A stretch of 64,000 nt of DNA from Pseudoneurospora amorphoporcata (Eukaryota; Ascomycota; Sordariomycetes; Sordariales; Sordariaceae): positions 412,976 to 476,975 of the forward strand of contig MU859062.1 in NCBI GenBank assembly GCA_033297205.1. The letters run 5' to 3'. The position numbers were made by a program, and so were the translations under genes. Positions 13,401-24,641 of the stretch are shown piece by piece. Each line of letters begins with the position of its first letter. The stretch's first letter is position 1. A model generated the notes under the pieces. That model searched no databases. It saw nothing but the letters and a program-made list of their open reading frames with translations, and was not told the origin of the DNA.

Positions 13401-16400
13401 GTAGCGAAAGATATTGGGGATCAGAGTTTCCTCATCGTGCGACATACCCGCACGGTAATGGGTAACTCCGAGGTCTGTCTGCTTGGACCAACGCTTGTCG
13501 CTGGTAGGGATGAGAATGTGTGAGCCGGAAATCATGCCCAAGCCACCGAGCTCCTTGGGGGTGTAGAAAACGGCAGGGGGGAAACGGGAAGGCATCTTGG
13601 AGTTGAGACCAATCTTGACACGGGTCTGGATCTTGGTTTCACACTTGACGATAGTGTCAAGCAAGTTCACGGTCGAAACAGCAGCCTCGCGGTAGTAAGT
13701 GAAGAGGGCAATCAACGCTGTGTTCCACTTGTTGGCAATCTTGGTGAATGTAGTCGAGCCAGACGACATCAGGATTTGACGGATCCTGTTGTTGAATTTC
13801 TGAATGTCCTCCTCGGTAACTTGAAGGAAAGCATGAGCGGTGCGCTCCTTGGTCGTGTTATCAACCAGTGACCAGACGCTGTCCTTCACAGGGAATTCAT
13901 CGTTCTGGTTGCGGATCTTGGGCAAGATGCGCACTTCGAAGCCGCACATGGAGAACAGGAGGTTCGGGTTGTCCCTGCTGTATACGCTAGCGAAGGTGTC
14001 TTCCCAATCAATGGTCGTCACAGATCTTGGGAGGCGGTTCTTGAGATCCCAGAAGACAGCTCTTCCGAGGTTGACGTCGTGCCTCATGAGACGCATACGC
14101 GAATCTCTGGGCCAGCACTTCTTGCTCTTGTAACCAATCACGTTCTCGAAGTTGGGATCAGGCTGCTCTGTCAAGAATCGCTGAATTAGGTCGCGAGATT
14201 CATCTGCCGTGAACCTCAAGAACACCCAAATCTTGTCGATGTACCTGGTGTACAGCCTAATCGGGTGTCTTGTTTCAGTCTCCCGGTCCTTGAACTGGAG
14301 GAAGTCATTGGGTGCGTGGGGAGGACCAGCAATCTCGCTGGCACGCTGCGGGCCGAGCAACAGCAGATCGAGGATGAGACCGTAGTACTGGAAGACGAAA
14401 GCTGAGAACTGCAGACCACGAATCATACCATAACTGTTGACATGGTTCATGTCTTTGTAGGTCAAGGTAACGTTGTTCTTGGCCGTAATGTAATCGGCAA
14501 GGTTGTGGTCCATGATCAGACGAAGAAGCGAGTTGAGCAAGGTTAGTTCGATCTTCTCGTAGACCTTGGAGAGTTGCGTCTCAATCATGACATTGCACTC
14601 GCCGTTTGAAGTCTCCCAGACCTTGTCGAGATTGTTGATGCCTTGAGCCCACTTGTACACAAGCAAAGGCGGGACCTCCGAATCAGAAGGCTTGATCCAA
14701 GCGGGGAAGAGATGGCGCTGGTCAGCCTGATACCACAAGTACTGGTCGAGATAAGCATCGCTAATCTTCTCGATCGGCTCAATATCATAGACCGGGTTGA
14801 TGGTGCTGTAGTTGTCGTTCATATCGATGCCGACTTCCTTGAAGGCTCGTTGAGTGAGCAGGAAGCGCTTGATACGCTCGAGCGTAGTTCCTGGACTGTC
14901 ATATGCCTGCTCGATCAAAGCCAACTCCTCACGCTGACTCTGGTTCAGTCTTCCCTTGGTCGAGTAAGCCTCACGCAAGCGCTCCAGCGCCAAGATAAGG
15001 ATCTTGGTGTCGTGCTTGTAAGAGACACTGGGGAAGGGGATAGGAGAGAACTTCCTCGATTCCAGCCAGTGCACCGTAGTGGTGTAGATGGCAACAGCCT
15101 CCTCAGAAGAGACATAGGGACCATCCTTCATGTGGTTGTGCTGGCGTTCCTGCTCAGCCTTGAGCCACAAACGCGTTAGGCGGCCAACGTTCTTCTTGGC
15201 AACGGTCTTGTCGACGGTGGCACCACGACGAATACGCTCACGGTTGTAATGAGCGACCGAAATCCACCAATCGGCCTTGGACTTGACGTAACGGAGAATG
15301 ATGTTCTCGATGGCTGCGGGAAGCCCAGGAACCTTCCAGGGAATGTTACTCTTCCAGCATCTCCACGCCTCAGAAAGATGTTGAAGAACCGTGTTGACCT
15401 TGCTCTGCTTGATACCTTCCGGCATCATGTCCAGCAGATCAGCCATGACGGAAGCACGAAGCTCGAGATCGAAGTGAGATTCGACACGCTGCTTAGTGAC
15501 CGTCTTGGCAACTCCCTTGCTGTGACGACCCTCGAACTGACGGGAGAGAAGGTTGCCGAGCCATCTTTCGAGGAGAGGAATTATACCTCGCATGAAGAAC
15601 AGCCACACACGCCATGCTGGCGCCCAGAAACCGCAGCCTGGACCCTTACCAACCGGGCCGGCATTGAAGCGATAGTAAATGAGATGCTTGAGATCCTTGC
15701 AGGAACGGATCTGGTGCATCAACTTGTACTTGTAACGATACATACCGGTCAACTGTCCGACGTGGTTGAAGGCATACAGAATACCATCGGCAAGCTGGAA
15801 AGCGTCAATGTTGCCAAGACGGTACTGTACCTGGGCATCGACAATGAGCTTGGTCAAGCGCAGAATTTCACGCATGAGATGGAAGGCATTTCCGAATCTA
15901 GACTTCTTTCTCTCCTTGGTCGTCAACGTCTTGACGGGCTTCAGGTTGAAGTTGTAGTCCAAATGGAGGTATGTGAGGTTCTTGCGGTGGATAAGCAGGT
16001 TAAGCATGTTGAAACCCTGCCGGCAGACTTGCAAACCAGCTTCAACCCAATCAATCGTCGTTTGCTGGAAGAACTTTGTCGCTTTCAGAGTCCGAAGCAA
16101 GTTTTGCTTCTGAAGAGACTTCGGTTGCTTCTTGTGCAGCTCATTGAGAACGTAGGTCTTGAGAAGCTTCTGGTACGAGACGCGCACCTTGACGGGCTGC
16201 TTCGGCGGGCAGTGCTCCAAGTACCAATGCTTGACGAGAGGCACATCTTGGGCACGAACCATACGTCCGGAGCGGCGGTCGAAGGGGAACGGTGCCCACC
16301 AGAGCTCGATGGCCGATGCTGTCTCGTCCGTATACAGCTCTTCCTCAGCCATGAAAGGCTCGACGCCAGCAGGCAGCTCAAACGCCTCCTCTTCTGGCTC

Positions 16401-17627
16401 CTCAATGTTGCCAGGTCCGAAGAGCTCATCTTCATGGCTAACAGTAAGGTTCTTGGGAGCAACGGCCCTCGAAGAAATCGGGTTGATGCTCGTGTCGAAG
16501 TAGAAAGCGGGAAGATTGTAGTCTTCTGTTCGCGTATAGACCACTTGAGGGTATGAGTGAACTGACAAGTGAACGCTTCTAGGAAGTGCATTGTAGAGAT
16601 GGGGGTAAGCCACACGGCACTCTGTCCGGATAGGGTTTCTGAAAATGATGCGATCCATAGCATTGAACTCGCCAAAATCCTCATCGTTGGGGTCAATGTC
16701 CTTGTACAGTGGCTCAAAACGAGGCCCGCCCGGTAACGCCACATTCAAGGCCTTTGCTGTGAGGAAACTCTTGAGCTCAAAGAGGTAGTAGTAGTTCTTG
16801 TCGACAACCTCAGACACCAACGGCCTGCTTAGACGGTACAAACTCGCCATTTGCGGCAGGGTAAGGTTCCACTTCTTGTAGCTGGGCCCGTTGACGTGGG
16901 ACGTATCGAGAAGCGGCTGGTGGTCATAGAACCACTCGTAGATTGCTGCTTCTTCGTCCTCGTCCAACTCCATCTGAATAGGTTCAAGCGGCTCGACATC
17001 CTCGATGTTCTCGGACCAGGACAGGGGCGGCTCTTCGTCGTCGAAAGGCGGGAATCGCATGCGCTTGAATAGTCGGCGGTCGCTCTTTTCCTTGCGCATA
17101 ACCGTCCACATACTAGCCCATTGTGCAAAGAAGACGGGCTCAATGACTCTCGGGGTCTCGTTCACGAGGGTAAGACAACCGTTGACGTGATAGAGAACCT
17201 TGACCTCTCTGGCAGCCTCCCAAGGCATGGGCATGTTCTCGAGCAGCTTCAGCACAGCATGGGGCATGAACTTGAGCGCACCGAGATAGCTGCGCTTGTC
17301 GCTGGTGTACTTCTTCTGCGAGACATCTCCAATATCCTTGACAATCTTTCGCAAGTGCTCTGGTGGCATGTCGGCCTTTTCCGTCTCGACGAACCCGCCC
17401 TTCCTCTTCTCGCCGAAGCGATTCCTCTGCATGCGAAGCCATTCCTTCTTCTTCTGGGCGAATTTGGCGACATGAGGATCGGTTGGTGGAAAGAACCCAG
17501 GCGGCGGCGGTGCTGGAATAGCAGGAGGAGGTGGGAGAGAGGACGGAGGCGGTGGCGGAGGAGGAGCTGATGGCGGAGGAGGAGCGCCCCAGCCGGGGGG
17601 AGGAGGAGGTGGTGGCGGATAGGACAT
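10429..17627 (-). CDS. prp8: Pre-mRNA-splicing factor Prp8
   Basis: Largest protein of the U5 snRNP and scaffold of the spliceosome active site. Two exons, 17627-12941 and 12866-10429, are separated by a 74-nt intron (12867-12940, GTAAGT ... GTGCAG). Together they give 2374 residues, the usual Prp8 length. The N-terminus is a run of prolines and glycines (residues 1-50), followed by the highly conserved body (for example MPMPWEAAREVKVLYHVNG). The intron lies in the conserved stretch SGLNQIPNRRFTLWW, which supports the join. The RNase H-like domain lies around residues 1800-2020 (FIDDTNVYRVTIHKTFEGNL), and the C-terminal Jab1/MPN-like domain begins near residue 2130 (YVMPKNILKRFIAIADLRVQ). No intein interrupts the protein, although Prp8 is a frequent intein host in fungi. 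The gene is divergent from eIF3c. Confidence 0.98.
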
Positions 17628-19003
17628 ATTTCGATCTTTTTGCTCTATGATGCTTTGTTGTCGTTAATTCCGCTGTTTTCGTCGTAGCAGTTGTCGTCGT
17701 TAGAGGCGTATACTATGTGGTAGGCGTTTTGGTGACGAGATACGTGGATGGATAAGGTATCGTGGATGTCGCCTGTCCGCGCGATGGCGGTTTGCAGTGC
17801 GCGTGCGTCGTCCCAAGGCCTGTCTTGCTGAAGAAGAAAAAAGACCCGTAAATATTAAATTCCCATTGATGTTGGATGAAAGACGGGCGTCGGTCGAACT
17901 CGCACCGAATCGCAGCGATGGTCAATCAAGCTGGGAATGGAGATGTGGATGTTGTGGTTGTGATGTTTGTGGTTTGGTGAGTGGTGACGCCAGGATGCTG
18001 GCGTTGACGTTGGCAGGTTCGCCTCGTTACGAAAAAACTTGAACAGCCTCGCGACGGCGGCGTGGGCGGTTGATAAAGTTCCAGAGGCCGGGGCGGGAGG
18101 TCCAGGTCCTTGACGCGCCAAAACGGTGAACCTGGCAGCGGGACTCTTCGCTGTGCAGTGCAGGTGCTTGTTGGCAGCTGCAGCCTAGCACCCGCTGTTA
18201 ACAGGAAACCTAAAAGGCCTGGGGTTGGCTGCAGTGTGAGTGGGCAGGCTGGGCTGTCACTTCCACATTTCGTGGCGAAACGTCTCCTGTTACGCGCTGT
18301 AACTTTCAATACGCGACCCCGTTACGTAGAATGTCTGGCTTGGCAGTTTCCCTAGCACGTCAAACATGCAAGTAAACGAGTAAAGCAATACATATCAGAT
18401 CAGGTAGTTGAGACTTTAAGGTGGGGCATTAGCTACTGTAGCTAGCTGTTTGCGCCCAAGTACCAAGACGACAGGTGTTGAATCTTCATCGTGAGGCTGG
18501 ACAAAGCAATGCTTGATATTGTTCCCTCACTCCGCTCTTCAAAAGTGTACAAGAACCCGCTCCTCTGGTTCACTTGACAGCTCCCTCATGCGAACGTCTG
18601 CAAGGTTCAGACCTTATCGGATCATCAGAGTTAAGTGGAAGCAGGTACAAGTCAACTTAAAAAGTTCAGCCTCCTCCCCCCCGGAGCAGGTCTTCTTTCC
18701 CCTACACCCCTTGCTCGGATTGAGTCATACCCAATCATTACAGCGCTCGAGGCCCAAACAGCTCCGCTCGACTCGCTAAGCCCCAAATCGCCCCCACCAA
18801 AACGGCCTTTCAGTGAAAATTAATTCTTTGACCCCTCTGTCCGCCTCGCCCCAGCCGGGTTTTTGCTTTGCCAACCATCCGGACCATCACCACTTCCGTC
18901 CACCACGCCCAAGTACCCATACCGGCAACCCGGACTTCTGCCTCGCGCCCATACCCCCGGAATCCGCATATTTATCCCGAGTCCATCGAAAGAGACCGCA
19001 ACC
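17628..19003. promoter_or_regulatory. Shared upstream region of prp8 and eIF3c
   Basis: This 1.4-kb spacer lies between two divergent housekeeping genes and must hold both promoters. I see pyrimidine-rich stretches just upstream of the eIF3c start (about 18660-18960), as is usual for highly expressed fungal genes, but no site I can name with confidence. Confidence 0.6.
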
Positions 19004-21776
19004 ATGTCTCGTTTTTTCCGCGGCGGTGACGACAGCTCCACCGACAGCAGCTCCGAGGAGGAGGAGGTCTACTCTTCCGAGGAGGAGGAGAAGGTCAAGG
19101 CCGAGGACGAGTCTTCGTCTGAGGAGGAGTCTGACGAGGAGGAGGAGGAGGAGAGCGACGAGGAGTCCGGCAGCGACGAGGAGGAAGGCCCCAAGAAGAA
19201 GGGTGCCAACCGTTTCTTGCAGAGCGACGACGAGTCCGAGGAGGAAGAGGAGGAGGAGCAGAGCGAGGATGAGGCCACCACCAAGGTCAAGAGCGCCAAG
19301 GACAAGCGCTTCGACGAACTCGAGTCCACCATCAGCCAGATCCAGAACGGCCAGAAGATTAACGACTGGAGTCTTATCGCCAGTGGTTCGTATATCCTGT
19401 CAACATATTGTACACGCCCTCGATATGTCCTGCACTGATGCTTACTTTCCTCCCCCCCTCCCCTTTTAGAATTCGACAAGCTCAACCGCCAGGTTGTCAA
19501 GCTCCAAGATGGCAGCAAGGCGCCCAAGCCCTACATCAAGGCCATCGCCGATCTTGAGGACTTCATGAACGAGACTCTCGCCAAGCAAAAGGTCACCCCC
19601 AAGAAGATGAACGCGACAAATGCCCGTGGCCTCAACGCCGTCAAGCAGCGCATCCGCAAGAACAACAAGGACTACCAGACCCAGATCGATGCCTACAGGA
19701 AGGATTCCGACGCTTTCATGGAGTCGGACGATGAGATTCCCGCGCCCAAGACTGTTTCCAAGGCCCTCAGGTTCGCCGAGGCTCCCGTCGTCAGCGCCGA
19801 GCAGCAGGAGGAGGACGATAAGGGCTTCTCCACGGTCGATTCGCGCGGCAAGGTCGTTCAGTACACCCCGGAGAGCATCCTCAAGCACCTCCGCACCATC
19901 ATCGAGTCTCGCGGCAAGAAGAACACCGACCGCCTCGAGCAGATCAAGGTTATGGAGACCCTCAACAAGGTCGTCCCCATCACCCCTTACCAGAGGATCC
20001 GTGTTCTCCAGACCCTTATTTCCGCCCGCTTCGATCTCGGTGCCGGTGGCGCTGCTCAGATGCCGTTGGACCAGTGGAAGGCCGCTGAGCGTGACCTTGC
20101 CACTCTCTTGGAGATCCTTGAGAAGGAGAAGGACCACGTCGTTGTTGAGGGCGCTGAGGAGTGGGATGATGATGACAAGCTCCCCACCATCCCCGAGGGC
20201 GAGAAGTACCTCAAGGTTCCCGGCAGTGTTGTCTCTCTCATTGAGCGTCTCGATGACGAGCTCACCCGCTCGCTCCAGGCCATCGACCCCCACACCTCCG
20301 AGTACATCGACAGGTTGACCGACGAGGGCTCCCTCTACAACACCATCTTCCGTGGTCTTCTCTACTACGAGCACCTCCGCAAGGATGCTTCCCTCGAGGT
20401 CCCCCAGGAGAGCTTGAACCGCATCATCCAGAGGCGTCTGGACCATGTTTACTACAAGGTGTGTACAGAGCCCATGTTGAAATTCTCAGCCGCCCTTGCT
20501 AACCATCTTCTTTCAGCCCGCCCAAGTCGTCAAGATCCTCGAGGAGAACGCGTGGAAGCAGGTCTCTGCTGAGGCCGATTCCGAGATTACCCCCCGCAGT
20601 CAGTCCGGCGATGCTGGCAAGCTCATCAACATCCTTTCCAACTATCTGTTCGAGAACAGCGAGGGCATCATCCGCGCTCGTGCCATGCTTTGCCAGATCT
20701 ACTTCTTGGCTCTGCACGATGAGTACTACAAGTCTCGCGACCTGATGCTCACCTCCCATCTTCAGGAGACTATCGCCAACTTCGACATCGCCACCCAGAT
20801 CCTCTACAACCGCACCCTCGTCCAGGTCGGCCTTTGCGCTTTCCGCAAGGGTCTCGTCTATGATGCCCAGAACACCCTCCAGGAGATCTGCGGCAGCGGC
20901 CGTCAAAAGGAGCTTCTTGCTCAGGGTGTCATGATCCAGCGTTACAGCCAGGTCACCCCTGAGCAGGAGCGCCTCGAGAAGCAGCGCCAGCTTCCCTTCC
21001 ACATGCACATCAACCTCGAGCTCCTCGAGTGCGTCTACCTCACCTGCAGCATGCTCCTCGAGATTCCTCTGCTCGCCCAGACCGGTTCTTCGCCCGATGT
21101 CAAGAAGAGAATCATCAGCAAGACCTACCGCCGTATGCTCGAGTACCACGAGCGCCAGATCTTCACCGGTCCCCCAGAGAACACCAGGGATCACGTCATG
21201 CAGGCCTCCAAGGCTCTTGCTGCTGGTGAGTGGAAGAAGGCTACTGACTTTATCCACAGCATCAAGATCTGGGACTTGATGCCGAACACCGAGGATATCA
21301 AGACCATGCTCGCCAAGCAGATCCAGGAGGAGGGTCTCCGTACCTACCTCTTCACCTATGCTCCTTTCTACGACACCCTCGCCATTGCGACCCTCAGCTC
21401 CATGTTCGAGCTCGACTCTCGCAAGGTCTCTGCTGTCGTCAGCAAGATGATCAGCCACGAGGAGCTCGCAGCTGCTCTTGACCAGGTCACCGAGACCGTC
21501 ATCTTCCGCAAGGGTGTTGAGCTCAGCCGTCTCCAGAGCTTGGCCCTCACTCTCTCCGACAAGGCCAGCTCCCTCATCGAGACCAACGAGCGCACGCTCG
21601 AGCAGAAGACACAGGGCTCTGCCAACGCCTTCTCCAGGAAGGACAACCGTGGCGGCGGCCAGCGTGGTGGCAGAGGTGGCGCCAGAGGTGGCGCGAGGAC
21701 GGGCGGCAACCCTCAACGGCAGGCCGGTGGTACACAGTTCACCGGTGGTGCTCTGGGTAATGCAGTCCGTGGTTAA
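19004..21776 (+). CDS. nip1: Translation initiation factor eIF3 subunit c
   Basis: Core subunit of eIF3, which binds the 40S ribosome and recruits the Met-tRNA complex. Exons 19004-19385, 19470-20458 and 20517-21776 give 876 residues. The first 110 residues are a strongly acidic Ser/Glu/Asp region after MSRFFRGGDDSSTDSSSEEE. Next comes the eIF3c body (EFDKLNRQVVKLQDGSKAP, KNNKDYQTQIDAYRKD). A PCI domain lies at about 610-785 (around AIATLSSMFELDSRKVSAVV), and the tail is rich in RGG (GGQRGGRGGARGGARTGG), typical of RNA-binding ends. The first donor is GTTCGT, unusual but used in several genes of this window; it joins IAS to EFDK in frame. The start ATG has a good context (CAACCATGTC). Confidence 0.97.
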
Positions 21777-23499
21777 AGCTCTGTGGAATAGGGAAATAGG
21801 TGGTTTTCGTTTTGCTATTGCATTGGGCTTTGGTGTGTGACTAAAAAGCAATTCCCCAGGTCTTTTAATGGTGCTATCTCCCATGAATGCGTTGCCCCAT
21901 GGTTAGACCCAGCGAAAGTTTAGTCTAGAATCATAGGTTCTCTCGGTTTAATTTGTTTTTGGTTCGGGCATGGCTTCACTCAAAAATTGCGCGTTTGGTC
22001 TTCTCTTCATGATGTGTCAGTTTATCAAATGAAATTGTCTGGGCATGAGCAAGTGTATAGTGTACATCAGGTCACCATGAGTAATTTCACAGCCGATTTG
22101 AAACGAGTAATCTTTAACAGACAGATCATTTATCTTTCAGCTGAATGAAACATGGTTTCAGGGCTACAGATCTGCATAGTAGCTGCTTGAAAATGTGTAG
22201 GGTGAGCCCGTTAGGAGACCATCATCATTCTGGGTGAGCCACAGAGAATCAGCGATTACATCCAGCCGACTTATGATGAGGCGTCATGATCTGCATTGGG
22301 CATTATATCATTGCTATAAACTCAAGTTTCGGGAGAATGATCAGGTTAAAAGGGCTTCAGTAACAAACCCAGAGGTCATCGACTGGTCTACAAAGTAAGA
22401 CGCCGTATGAGAGGTATACATGCCAACCTAACTAAGAGAAAAGGCTTGGTTTAGCCAGCTGAAAAAATATGAAGACATGCGAAATAGAACAGTATCACAG
22501 AATATGGTTGGCAAGATAGGCCGGTCCCGATTGTAATTCGAGTGACGACCGACCCGTGTCGAGACCGATACGGCAAAAAATGGTCAGGACCACGAGGAAT
22601 CCCTCGGTTTGTTACGAACGTGTCCGCTTTCCACATCATCACCTACCGCAGATCAATGATGGGATAACCTGAAACCACGGAAATTCCTCAATCTAACCTC
22701 ATATCCCTACTACAATCGACCGATACTGTCAAGCATTGGTACAATGTAGGCAGGAAGAGTCGGTATCCATGGGTAAAACTGAATGAGTGTCGATTTAGAT
22801 GAGTACTCGTCAAAACCAGTTGGATATTGAACAGGAGGACGAGAAGCAACATGTCTTCAGGTTGGTGTACGACCTGGGAGCGAGAAGCACTCACCAATAC
22901 TTGTTGCCAACTAGGCAAGTACCTAGCATGTACCAATGTTCCCAGCTAGTCGAATGCCCATTGACGTGTTCCATATCACAAGACAACGTCTACAAGCTGC
23001 TTTGAGTAGACAGCGGTGAAGCCATGGATGGCGAGACGAACTTGTCAGAAAAAAATGGCGGGCGAAGGCGGATATGATGCCCCCAACTGGAGCCTCATGT
23101 TCACGGTGTAATCAACATGGAAAGACACACCCGCCTGATGCCTCGTGGGTAAGGTATATGGGAGGGAGCAAAGGGTAACCCGGCGGTCTAGATGTCGACT
23201 ACACGACTACGCACAAGTGGATTCGCGAAAGCAGGCATACATGACATAGGTCACTTGGAACACAGACACGAAAGCCAGGCTGCGATCTGAGCTGCCGGTG
23301 GCAGCGAAGGGGGTTTTTTGACTCCCATCTATATTCATCTGCTGCAGTTGTGCCAAAAGCAACATGTGACAAGCCAGATCATATGGAGACCAGGCAAAGT
23401 AAGGCCGTTCTCCTCGTAGTTGTCAACGCCACAGAGAAAACCAGATGATAACCGTTTTTTCTTTTCCGCCCAGAAGCCAGGCAGCCACCCTCTGATAAA
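21777..23499. other. Convergent 3' spacer
   Basis: This 1.7-kb stretch lies between the 3' ends of eIF3c and rps14. No conserved ORF or RNA gene was seen. The sequence near 22000-22400 is AT-richer and probably holds the eIF3c trailer. Confidence 0.5.
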
Positions 23500-24305
23500 T
23501 CAGAGACGGCGACCACGGCGACCACCCTTGCGACGAGTAGAGTCGGAGGGGGTGGGGGTGACGTCCTCGATACGGCCGATCTTCATGCCAGAGCGAGCAA
23601 GGGCACGGAGAGCAGACTGGGCACCGGGGCCGGGGGTCTTGGTGCCGTTACCTATGGGAATGGGTTAGCATCAATCATGTATGTAATGTAGGAACAAGGG
23701 AGTACATACCACCAGTGGCACGGATCTTGATGTGGAGGGCAGTGATGCCAAGCTCCTTGCAGCGGGCAGCGACGTCCTGGGCAGCCAACATCGCGGCGTA
23801 GGGGGAGGACTCGTCACGGTCGGCCTTGACCTTCATGCCACCAGTGACACGGCAGATGGTCTCGCGGCCACTGGAATCACCCAGAATGTTAGCCTCAGAA
23901 CCATCGTTATGTTTGTCTTCTCATCGTCGGAGTTCACGATTTTGGCGGTGGAGCCGGGATCCAGGCGTTGGAGGAGTCGTATGGAAATTCCCCAAGTCCA
24001 CTCCCTCCTCTTTCCCCTTGAAGAAGCCAATTCCACCTGCCAAGAACCGATTCCTCGTTGCGATTGTATTCTTTCAAGAGGTTACGAACCTGAGATCGGT
24101 GACGTGGACGAAGGTGTCGTTGAAAGAGGCGAAGATGCGAGCAACTATTTTTCGATTGTCAGCGTCCCATTTTGGCCGAATTTCGCTGTCGCAGAGTCGT
24201 CGTCGCAGGTCGAAACTTACCGCCGAAAACGAGCTCACCCTCACGGATCTGAGGGCCAAGGGAGATGTTCTCCTGAGCGGGACGGGCGGCCTTCTTCGGG
24301 GGCAT
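23500..24305 (-). CDS. rps14: 40S ribosomal protein S14 (uS11)
   Basis: Component of the 40S platform that contacts the 3' end of 18S rRNA. Four exons, 24305-24221, 24144-24090, 23870-23710 and 23651-23500, give 150 residues, the standard eukaryotic size. The product starts MPPKKAARPAQENISLGPQI. It holds the conserved VFGVARIFASFNDTFVHVTD, joined across intron 1, and ends in the basic tail RRKGGRRGRRL. All borders are GT-AG, and intron 2 uses donor GTTCGT. It is divergent from the L7 gene with 336 bp between the two starts, so the two ribosomal genes probably share a promoter. In Neurospora the equivalent gene is called crp-2. Confidence 0.97.
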
Positions 24306-24641
24306 CTTGACGGTTGATCTGGTGTCTTGGACGTTGTGGTGTTGATACTGTCAAGTGGACGATCTCCAGTTTCCGGCATAAAAATTCGGCGGGGGTAGTT
24401 CGACTTCGTGCGGTTGAGAATGCCCTATCGAAATTGGCGGGGGAGGGCGGCAGAAAGCGGAGCACAGGCACGAAACCTTTCGGACAAACCCTAAATCCAC
24501 TTGGCAGCCGAGCTCCGTGTGGCCCCACTGTTCTCGAAATTTCGCGGACCCTACTTAACAATCGATCAACGGCTTTTTTTGTGCTTCTGCTCCTGCTTCG
24601 ACATCGAATTCTGGCATCGTCGCAGATCGACCACCGGCACC
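24306..24641. promoter_or_regulatory. Bidirectional ribosomal-protein promoter
   Basis: This 336-bp region between the S14 and L7 starts contains AAACCCTAAA at 24486-24495. That is a telomere-repeat-like box of the type bound by Tbf1-class factors at ancestral ascomycete ribosomal-protein promoters. It also holds two GGCGGGGG-like G-rich words. That it drives both genes is inferred from the head-to-head arrangement. Confidence 0.65.
24486..24495 (+). promoter_or_regulatory. Telomere-like box (CCCTAA)
   Basis: AAACCCTAAA lies about 150 bp upstream of the L7 ATG. CCCTAA/TTAGGG boxes also occur upstream of the S19 gene in this window (31049-31058 and 31137-31143). Binding by a Tbf1-like factor is inferred. 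Confidence 0.5.

Noticed and set aside
15249..16556. 435-codon plus-strand open frame opposite prp8
   Set aside because: Mirror of GC-rich codon use on the coding strand; no family resemblance.
10429..17627. Possible Prp8 intein
   Set aside because: Prp8 often hosts an intein in fungi, but the two exons give a normal 2374-residue protein with no Hint or homing-endonuclease insert.
19466..21884. Long minus-strand frames opposite eIF3c (326 and 461 codons)
   Set aside because: Shadows of eIF3c codons; the repetitive Leu/Glu/Val composition is typical of antisense reading.
23871..24089. C/D snoRNA in intron 2 of rps14
   Set aside because: A box C-like CGATGA and a CTGA occur, but they are only about 24 nt apart and no rRNA complement was recognised.
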